A stretch of 64,000 bases of DNA from Tausonia pullulans. Lineage: Eukaryota > Basidiomycota > Tremellomycetes > Cystofilobasidiales > Mrakiaceae. The DNA lies in NCBI GenBank assembly GCA_951802195.1, contig OX637636.1:446501-510500 (forward strand), in the 5' to 3' direction. The notes below the pieces were generated by a model. That model was not told the origin of the DNA and did not search any database. It saw only the letters and a list, made by a program, of their open reading frames with translations. Both the position numbers and the translations under genes were made by a program. This document shows positions 43,876 through 52,538 of the stretch, piece after piece; position 1 is the first letter of the stretch, and each line of letters opens with the position of its first letter.

Positions 43876-45787
43876 ATGAGCTCGGAAGTCAAGAACGAGT
43901 CTGCCACGGACGTGGAAGACAAGGGCCCGATGCTCGATGTCAGCGTCTTCGCCGTCCCAGAGGGCCGTGAGCCCGAGAGCTTGTGCAACCTCAGTCAAGA
44001 AGAGATCGACAAGATGACGAGGAAGTTGGTCCGCAAGATGGATGCGATCATCTTGTGAGTACTGTGTACTTGATGTTGCCCGCGTAAGGCGAAGAACTGA
44101 AAGTTCGGGGCTTCAGACCTGTCATTGGAATCCTCTACATCCTCAATTACATCGACCGTCAAAACTTGAGCGCGGCCAAGGTTCAGGGCATCATGACCGA
44201 CCTGAACCTTACCACTCAGCAGTTCGCCACTGCCGTGTCCATTCTTTTCGGTTAGTCAATGTGCTTGGTCGACACAGACGTATCGGTACAGACGCAAGAC
44301 TAGAGAGCTAATGGCCGACTGCTATGTCCAGTTGGGTACCTGCCCTTCCAGATCCCGTCCAACTTGATCATTACCAAGATCCCCCGCCCCGGAATGTGTG
44401 AGTAGGCCAGGCCCCTCAGTCTGATGATCTGCAATGTACCCGCTAACGTTCCCCATGTGCCTGCCAGACATTTGTTGCGCCGTCGTTATCTGGGGCTGCA
44501 TCTCTGCCGCCAACGCCGCCGTGAAGAACTACAGCCAGTTGGTTGCCATCCGTGCCTGCCTCGGTGTCGTCGAGGCCGTCTTCTTCCCCGGAGCCGTCTA
44601 CTACTTGTCTGCCTGGTATACCAAGGCCGAACTCGGCAAGCGCCTTGCTGGGCTTTACATTGCCCAGCAGTTTGGCAATGCCTTCGGCGGCCTCTTCGCT
44701 GCAGCCGTCCTCAAACTCGACGGACTGCACGGGCTCAAAGGCTGGCAGTGGTTGTTCATCATGTGAGTGGCCGTATGTAATCATTCCAGCATGAGGCGCT
44801 GTATCTAATTCAACACTCTCTACAGTGAGGGCTCCGCCACCGTCGGGATCGGCTCCATCAGCGCCTTCTTCATGCCCGAGTACCCACACAATGCCAAGAT
44901 CCTCACTCCAATCCAGCGCGACCTTGCCGTCTGGCGTATCGAATCCGAGTCCGGTGCCGCCGAGGGAACCGAAGACGTCTCCACCATGCGCGCTTTCGCC
45001 CACGCCTTCACCGATCCCAAGCTTTACATGCTCATCTTCATGAACATGATGTCGCAGTGTCAGGGATCGATCGCCAACTTCTTCCCTAGCATCGTCGAAT
45101 CGCTTGGCTACAACCGAACCCTCACCTTGGTGCTTACTGCGCCCCCGTACATCTTTGCGGCGTTCATGTACTACCTCATCAGTTGGTACTCAGACGTGAG
45201 TATCTTGCGGGTGTCCCAGAAGGTGTTTTCACTGATTCGCTTCCCCCGGAAACAGCGCAAGAACACCATCTATCCCGTCATCCTCGTGCTCATCAGCACC
45301 GCCTGCATCATGTACATCATCCCCATGGCTACCACTAGCGTCGGCGCGCGCTACTTTGCCATGATGATGCTGCCTTTCAGCTCGGTCGGCCCCCAGATCC
45401 TGCTTTACAAGACCATCAATCTGCACCTTGCCCGTCCCACCTCCAAGCGTGCTGCCGCCTCGGCTCTCGTCAACGCTATTGGTGGTACCTCCAATATCTG
45501 GATGAGCTACGTCTACATCCACCCCCCGCACTATTTCACGGCGTTTGAACCCGTGAGTAAAAGGGTGCGCTCTTGGGCGTACGTATCTGAATGCTAATCA
45601 TAGTGCTTTTTACATAGTTCTTGCTTGCGCCGCCCTCTTCGCCGCCACGCTTACGGTCTACCGTTGGCACATCCTCAACGAGAACAAGAAACTCGACTCT
45701 GGCGACCCCGACAAGATTGCCTGTGTCATCCGCCGCGGTGTCACACAGGAGATGGTGGACTTGGGATGGCGCTACGAGATGTATTGA
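43876..45787 (+). CDS. MFS permease, anion:cation symporter family (intact copy)
   Basis: ATG at 43876, stop TGA 45785-45787, eight exons, about 500 residues. A cytosolic N-terminus ends in KMTRKLVRKMDAIIL. Membrane segments follow: PVIGILYILNYIDRQNLSAA (the NYIDRQN motif after segment 1 is typical of ACS permeases), VGYLPFQIPSNLIITKI, CVGVVEAVFFPGAVYYLS-type segment 4 (LGVVEAVFFPGAVYYLSAW), GLHGLKGWQWLFI and IEGSATVGIGSISAFFMP, a middle loop, then IVESLGYNRTLTLVLTAPPY and the C-terminal half to VTQEMVDLGWRYEMY. The family imports organic anions. A near-identical inverted copy lies at 48621-50556. Confidence 0.92.
43918..45787 (+). repeat. Inverted-repeat arm C (pairs with 48646-50514)
   Basis: From about base 43918 to the stop codon the permease gene matches the reverse complement of 48646-50514 essentially base for base, introns included; position x pairs with 94432 minus x. 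One single-base length difference occurs in the last exon. Homology ends abruptly after the stop codon. To the left it continues at lower identity through the start codon and about 40-60 bp of upstream sequence. Confidence 0.92.
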
Positions 45788-46564
45788 AAGCCTTCCCAAA
45801 TCTCGAAGATATCCCGGAGTGTCTCTGGTTCGTGACTTCTTTATCCTTAGCTCTCTTCACAACGTTTCAATTTTCCCCACACTCCTTTTTTCTCATCTAT
45901 CTCTTTCTTCCCATATGATATTTCACGCAATACCCCATAGGTACGCCTTCTTCGTATCTCCACCATTGTCCTCACCTTTCATCCATAAAACCCATATTTT
46001 TTGAACCTATTCTGTATTCTGCACTTAGACTTTCATTCGCACTGCAGAACTACAGAAGAGGTTGAAATGAGCCCGTTTCCACTCACCACTTGAGATCCAC
46101 TGCACCACGAACACAGCATCTCGCGGACTTGCCACTTTGGTTCTGCGCCTGGCTATGCGCCTGTGTAGCCTTCTCCTTGCTTGCTCCGCATTCCCTCATA
46201 TTCTGCCATTCACTTGCCAGATCGGCTCACACTCCATGTCTCATTACCTTTTTGTCTCTTTTATTCGTCATCTGCACAACACCCTTTGCTTCTCACCTTT
46301 CTCAACACCTCCCTTATTCATATCTCCCGTCCATGAAACCATCAGCTGATCGTAAACTACATTCTGCACTGTCACTATCATTTGTACCCGACAAACGTGC
46401 CCGTAATCTTGACGCGAATCCGTGTGATCTCCAACACTTCAGTTTCCCTCCATCAACCGCCGCTACTCTCAATCCACTCCGTCGGTGACCACCCTCACCT
46501 CACCGACCCTCCTCTAGATGTGATCGTTGGTCCAATTCTAAAAACTAACAACCAACTCCCAGAT
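45788..46564 (+). repeat. R1 repeats, a full copy preceded by a partial copy
   Basis: The landmark ATCTCGCGGACTTGCCAC at about 46117, the CCGTCCATGAAACC block near 46330, and GTTGGTCCAATTCTAAAAAC near 46525 define one copy. A second, partial copy is suggested at about 45960-46080 by CATCCATAAAACCCAT and GAAATGAGCCCG followed by a CCAC...CACCACTT block. Both are diverged from the 1.8-kb and 33.4-kb copies. The right end abuts the truncated dioxygenase copy. Confidence 0.55.
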
Positions 46565-47575
46565 CCGATGGAATTGAGCAGTTCAACTGGTACCCCCGCG
46601 AGTGGAAGGACCCTAGTTTCATCCCCTCTTGCGTCCAGCCATTCATGGACGAGATTGAGGCGTTCTGCAACGTGAGTCCGAGTCTAGGACCTTGGCTTTG
46701 ATGATGTGCTCATCGTCGTGCGCTGTCCAGTACCTCACCAAATCTGTCAACCGTCGCTTGCTGGCCCTGTTCTCGCGTGTCCTCGAGCTTCCAGACGACT
46801 ACCTCTGGGACAAGGTCCAATCCCACGGCACCCCCACCGGCGAAGGCTACTTCCGCCACGCCCTCTTTCGTCCCGTCGAGAAAAAGACCGAGGAGTCGTC
46901 CAAGGGCCTCCGTATGCACGGCCACACCGACTTCGGCCTCACCACTCTGCTCTTCTCTGTGCCCATCTCGTGCCTGCAGATCTGGGGCCACGACGAGGAA
47001 TGGCACTACGTCCCTTACAAGCCTGGAGCGCTCGTCGTCAATATTGGAGAGACCCTTGAGATTGTGTCTGGAGGACACTTCAAGGCAACCCGTCACCGCG
47101 TTTTCAAACCCCCCGTGGATCAGCTTCACGAGGAGCGTCTGTCCCTTGTTCTCTTCAACTCGTCTGTTGGTGAACTCCGCATGACCCCGGCTGCCGGTAA
47201 GTGAACACGTTTTCTACCTCAAGTTTCGAATGAACAGTGGGATTGACTTTGCAGCGATACTCTTAGAATCGCCTTTGATTCAGCGCGAGGGATGTATCGA
47301 GGAGCAGGGTGTTTACAAAGAGTTTAAGGCGATCATCGATCAGGGAGTGCCAGTGAGTATGACTCTCAAGAACCCACCGTATTGAGCCATACCTGACGCG
47401 AGAGCCTTGTTCGTAGATCCCCACCAACCAGCAATGGCGCGAGATCCAGATCGCTGAGGCGACCGACCCGACCGACACCGAGCGCAACAAGCTCGGCGCC
47501 GACCAGGTCCTGATTAACGGCAAGCTCATGCAGCACCGCGAGTACCTGGGTGTCAAGGTGGTGTTGCCCGTTTGA
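46565..47575 (+). pseudogene. 5'-truncated copy of the dioxygenase gene
   Basis: Same sequence as the minus strand of 38942-37932. It starts in mid-exon at GIEQFNWYPREW and runs to the same stop (LGVKVVLPV then TGA at about 47573-47575). The first exon and most of the second are missing and the repeat R1 lies in their place, so the N-terminal domain is lost, though the His-X-Asp...His iron site is still encoded. No change was seen in the copied part. It could be transcribed from R1 but is unlikely to make a working enzyme. Confidence 0.9.
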
Positions 47576-47861
47576 ACGAGCCAACTGGAGTTTTCTAGGC
47601 AGGTGTTGCTTTCAGGGTCTGTCTAATAGTTTTGAATAGGTCGCTTCAGCGTTGTGTATTGGACCGCCTAGGTCACAGATGTAGCGAACCCTCTACCCCC
47701 CCCCCCCTCCCCCCCTTTTTCCCTTCCCATTTTCTTTCCCTTTCGAGTTGTAGGCAGTCCGTCATCGTTGATTAATGACAACTGTCGCCATTGAGAAGTC
47801 TTCGCAGGACTTGTGATCGTGCTGCTCGGCGGCTCGCCTCCGCTCCAGCGGCTCATTTTTC
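46565..47861 (+). repeat. Inverted-repeat arm A' (pairs with 37646-38942)
   Basis: 1297 bp, equal in length to arm A, in opposite orientation. Its right end at 47861 lies 287 bp beyond the copied stop codon, in the shared 3' flank, and is followed directly by the gypsy-derived segment. Confidence 0.92.
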
Positions 47862-48645
47862 ACTCAGGTCGTCACAGAAGACTGACCAGCGCGGAACTTC
47901 ATTTCGGTGCTGGCTTGTATGGGTGATAGAGGAAGCGAGACGAACCCTTGTTTGTACCGCATCACCAGCACCCGCTGGAGCTCCTGAGTCGAGACATGGT
48001 CAATGTGAAACTCGGGGGATACTGTCTTAAAAGGCTTGCTCATGACTGGTTGAATGAAAGCTGGTGATAGAGAGTGATAGCTGAGGTTCAGAGTGAATCT
48101 ATTAGTATGGTCGAAGCAAGTCCCCATCTGAGCCCGACGCAGGCGATGTGGATCTCTGGAATTGATTAGGACGCCGAGGCGCCCAAGACCGCAGAGCAGA
48201 TTGATATAACCCCAGCAACCGTATTGACTCGGCAAATTGGCGCAGCGTTGTTCGTGTTGACCACGAGACCACTCCGGCACAAAACTCACATCAAGGTCAA
48301 GAAGGGAGGCACAGGACTGATTTCTCGTCTGCCTTACACCGTTTCCCCGGAGAAGCCTGACAGTACTGGCGCACAAGTCAAATGATGGCTTGCGGCGGGC
48401 GTCATCGAGCCCTCTAACTCTCCCTATGGCTCGCTCCCCCGTCATTGCCGTGCGCAGGATGTGGAAGTTCCGTGGGTGTATTGAATACTGTCGACTGAAC
48501 GCAGCCACTGTAAATGATCCGTACCCCTCCCTTGTCAAGCAGACATCTTTCACTTTTCCCACAGGCGCCCAATGCGTATACAAAACATCCTTCATAACAA
48601 ATGGTATTCCCATACAAACGTTAACTCGTACAATTCCCGTCGCCC
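47862..48645 (+). mobile_element. Ty3/gypsy retrotransposon fossil fragment
   Basis: A segment of about 780 bp between the two duplicated arms. On the plus strand the stretch around 48390-48530 reads as the start of a Ty3/gypsy reverse transcriptase (GVIEPSNSPYGS, then a CIEYCRLNAATVNDPYP-like peptide). Upstream sequence may be from the protease or spacer part of the same polyprotein. No LTRs, RNase H or integrase were recognised. It is a short, broken remnant, not an active element; age cannot be judged, but it was already a fragment when joined to the flanking arms. Confidence 0.7.
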
Positions 48646-50556
48646 TCAATACATCTCGTAGCGCCATCCCAAGTCCACCATCTCCTGTGTGACACCGCGG
48701 CGGATGACACAGGCAATCTTGTCGGGTCGCCAGAGTCGAGTTTCTTGTTCTCGTTGAGGATGTGCCAACGGTAGACCGTAAGCGTGGCGGCGAAGAGGGC
48801 GGCGCAAGCAAGAACTATGTAAAAAGCACTATGATTAGCATTCAGATACGTACGCCCAAGAGCGCACCCTTTTACTCACGGGTTCAAACGCCGTGAAATA
48901 GTGCGGGGGGTGGATGTAGACGTAGCTCATCCAGATATTGGAGGTACCACCAATAGCGTTGACGAGAGCCGAGGCGGCAGCACGCTTGGAGGTGGGACGG
49001 GCAAGGTGCAGATTGATGGTCTTGTAAAGCAGGATCTGGGGGCCGACCGAGCTGAAAGGCAGCATCATCATGGCAAAGTAGCGCGCGCCGACGCTAGTGG
49101 TAGCCATGGGGATGATGTACATGATGCAGGCGGTGCTGATGAGCACGAGGATGACGGGATAGATGGTGTTCTTGCGCTGTTTCCGGGGGAAGCGAATCAG
49201 TGAAAACACCTTCTGGGACACCCGCAAGATACTCACGTCTGAGTACCAACTGATGAGGTAGTACATGAACGCCGCAAAGATGTACGGGGGCGCAGTAAGC
49301 ACCAAGGTGAGGGTTCGGTTGTAGCCAAGCGATTCGACGATGCTAGGGAAGAAGTTGGCGATCGATCCCTGACACTGCGACATCATGTTCATGAAGATGA
49401 GCATGTAAAGCTTGGGATCGGTGAAGGCGTGGGCGAAAGCGCGCATGGTGGAGACGTCTTCGGTTCCCTCGGCGGCACCGGACTCGGATTCGATACGCCA
49501 GACGGCAAGGTCGCGCTGGATTGGAGTGAGGATCTTGGCATTGTGTGGGTACTCGGGCATGAAGAAGGCGCTGATGGAGCCGATCCCGACGGTGGCGGAG
49601 CCCTCACTGTAGAGAGTGTTGAATTAGATACAGCGCCTCATGCTGGAATGATTACATACGGCCACTCACATGATGAACAACCACTGCCAGCCTTTGAGCC
49701 CGTGCAGTCCGTCGAGTTTGAGGACGGCTGCAGCGAAGAGGCCGCCGAAGGCATTGCCAAACTGCTGGGCAATGTAAAGCCCAGCAAGGCGCTTGCCGAG
49801 TTCGGCCTTGGTATACCAGGCAGACAAGTAGTAGACGGCTCCGGGGAAGAAGACGGCCTCGACGACACCGAGGCAGGCACGGATGGCAACCAACTGGCTG
49901 TAGTTCTTCACGGCGGCGTTGGCGGCAGAGATGCAGCCCCAGATAACGACGGCGCAACAAATGTCTGGCAGGCACATGGGGAACGTTAGCGGGTACATTG
50001 CAGATCATCAGACTGAGGGGCCTGGCCTACTCACACATTCCGGGGCGGGGGATCTTGGTAATGATCAAGTTGGACGGGATCTGGAAGGGCAGGTACCCAA
50101 CTGGACATAGCAGTCGGCCATTAGCTCTCTAGTCTTGCGTCTGTACCGATACGTCTGTGTCGACCAAGCACATTGACTAACCGAAAAGAATGGACACGGC
50201 AGTGGCGAACTGCTGAGTGGTAAGGTTCAGGTCGGTCATGATGCCCTGAACCTTGGCCGCGCTCAAGTTTTGACGGTCGATGTAATTGAGGATGTAGAGG
50301 ATTCCAATGACAGGTCTGAAGCCCCGAACTTTCAGTTCTTCGCCTTACGCGGGCAACATCAAGTACACAGTACTCACAAGATGATCGCATCCATCTTGCG
50401 GACCAACTTCCTCGTCATCTTGTCGATCTCTTCTTGACTGAGGTTGCACAAGCTCTCGGGCTCACGGCCCTCTGGGACGGCGAAGACGCTGACATCGAGC
50501 ATCGGGCCCTTGTATTCCACATCCGTGGCAAACTCTTTCTTGACTTCCGAGCTCAT
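48621..50556 (-). pseudogene. Inverted second copy of the ACS permease gene
   Basis: On the minus strand the start is at 50556 and the gene follows the 43876 gene exon for exon. The first 14 or so codons carry four substitutions (KKEFATDVEYKG against KNESATDVEDKG); thereafter the copies match. In the last exon one C of a CCCC run is missing near 48724-48727, which shifts the frame so that the C-terminal LDSGDPDKIACVIRR is replaced by LDSGDPTRLPVSSAA. The shifted frame ends at TAA 48623-48621, beyond the normal stop. All membrane segments lie before the shift, so the product might still fold; calling it a pseudogene is a judgement. It shares no upstream region with the parent beyond about 50 bp. 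Confidence 0.75.
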
Positions 50557-50639
50557 GGTAGTGCAGACGATTGGAAGGGTGAGGCCGGTTGCTGGATATA
50601 TTGGGACACAATGTTCGGGGACCTGGGGGGTAATATGGG

Positions 50640-50760
50640 CTCACAGAATGGAACCTGATCCGACGAAGGCGTGGCTCTGAAGAGATGTCTGGGTCGTAGA
50701 ATCGTAGTGGAGAGGCTGGACGTTCGTCGGTAGCGTAAAATCTCCGGTGGCCGCGGTCAT
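50640..50760 (-). pseudogene. 5' remnant of an M1-family aminopeptidase gene
   Basis: The ATG at 50760 begins MTAATGDFTLPTNVQPLHYD. LPTNVXPLHYD is the conserved start of fungal alanine/arginine M1 aminopeptidases (Ape2/Aap1 type). About 35 codons follow (ending HAFVGSG) before the sequence passes into the inverted permease copy. The rest of this roughly 2.7-kb gene, including the zinc site, is not in the window. The 5' flank looks like normal promoter sequence, so the gene was probably cut by the rearrangement. Confidence 0.6.
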
Positions 50761-52538
50761 CGTGGTGGACAAGGAATTGAAGGAGGATAAAGAGGAAAGG
50801 GCAATCGGGGAGATGGGTGGAATGGCTGTCGAGAATAGGAAGAGCTGGAGGCGGGAGGGAGAAAGAGGACGAGGGCGAAGACAGACAGCAATGAGGCGGC
50901 GGACGAAGGCGTGGCTCAGAGTGTGGCCAGGAGCGGGTCTCATGCGAGCGAGGGAGGGGGTCCTCGTAAGATCTCGCAGCACTCACTCAAGTGGGGGTGT
51001 GCGGAGACGGTGAAAGGACGAAGGAGAGAAGCAACGAAGGACCTGATGCTCATGCACTGGTCGGTGACAGCTTCGGAGGAAGGTGTTATATCTGAGAATG
51101 GAGTTGAGTGGACGATGGTAGTGTGAGTGAACAGCAAAGGCCCTCATGCATGTACCCAGACCAACGTCCACACACGTTATGAGGAGGGTTGGGCCGGGGA
51201 AGGGTGGAGATAGTGGTTGAGAAGAGGAACCGGGAGCTGGGGTTGCGCTGGCGTGGGCAGCAGGGATTTGCGCTCGCGCTTGTCCTGTCTGAGAGCGCAG
51301 GAAACACCGAGCAGCGAGGGCGGCGCTGCCCGAAGCGCGCAGAGAAGGGGCCCCACCACGCCGTCCTATTCTCTCCCTCTGTCTCGGAAGTCCGATCGAG
51401 CTCGGTCTTTCGCAGCACAGGGCAGGTGCTGAGCAGGAACCCAGGTTGCACGAGATAAGGCCAGTCGACAAGGTCAAGTGACAAATGAAGAGGCGATCTC
51501 ACATGCGCGCACACACTCATCCATGTCCGGTGGTCGCCAGTGCTAGAGGTTCTGACTGGTCTATAGCCGAACATTCATTGCTTGATGACCTTTGGTGACT
51601 GAACGAGATACGGCGCTCCTCTGGTCATCTGCTGTTGTGGCACGCGCGTGGGTCCGCAGCCCAGATGTCGCGACTGACTGATGATTAACCTTAATCGTGC
51701 GACGCGGCCTCAGCATTAGGGTTTGACGCGGCGACGTACAAGTGCTTGGCCAAGGTCAAAGGCTGGATGAAACGATGTGACAGCACAAGCCACGCCTATG
51801 TGGTACTTGCCTGATTCAACAAAGAATCCCACTTTGAAGCATTTGCGGAGGACATCGGTCACCAAGAGCTTCTTCCGCATCGCCCGTGACGACGACCCCT
51901 GACGACACCTTCGATCTAGGGCTGAGTGAGATGACCGACCCCCACTTTCTTATTGTCTCCAGACCTCAGGTGGTCAGAGACCGTCGTGGGCGTTGCACTT
52001 GAAGGGAGGAGGGGGACGGGGAGGGGGGAGGGGGGAGGGGAGGGGAGAGAGGTGGAAAGCGAAGCTATAGAGATGGTCTTCAATGGTAATTCAACGGTAA
52101 ATCGATGATAACCACAGAGGCGCCAGTTTAATCGGCCAGGGAAGTATCGGTCCTAAGCATTGAGCATTCACCACCGGCCGGCCAGTCATCGTCTCTCAGC
52201 CGCTCTCCCCTCATCTCTATGAGCTGACGACGCTGTCTCATCTGTAGTACAACAGATCGGCGACGACCGCCGACCTTTTTCCCCCTTGGCCCTGAACATC
52301 CCATTTGTTTCGCCTGTTTGTTTTTCCTGATGAAGACATGCCCCTATCAATTGATCTTGCTCTGTTTCTTGAGTCTCAACAATCGAGGCAGTTGTAGCAC
52401 AGGAACATTGCATCATCTCGGGTCGCATTGAAAAAGGCATATGTTGTCGGGTCACTATCAATTAAATAGGAAGCAAGGACAGACTTACGCGCTGTCACCA
52501 AGATCGTGCGAGTCCATCGCGTCGACCTCGAGACTCGC
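50761..52538. other. Intergenic region with purine-rich tracts
   Basis: About 1.8 kb. It includes the presumed promoter of the lost aminopeptidase gene, a G/A tract at 52000-52050 (GGGGAGGGGGGAGGG repeats), and the 3' flank of the GH51 gene. A 16-bp direct repeat, GACGAAGGCGTGGCTC, occurs in the aminopeptidase remnant (about 50656-50671) and again at about 50902-50917. No exon was convincing. Confidence 0.4.

Noticed and set aside
50656-50917. 16-bp direct repeat GACGAAGGCGTGGCTC as a transposon target-site duplication
   Set aside because: The interval between the copies holds the aminopeptidase start exon and its promoter, with no element ends. Probably coincidental or a small local duplication.
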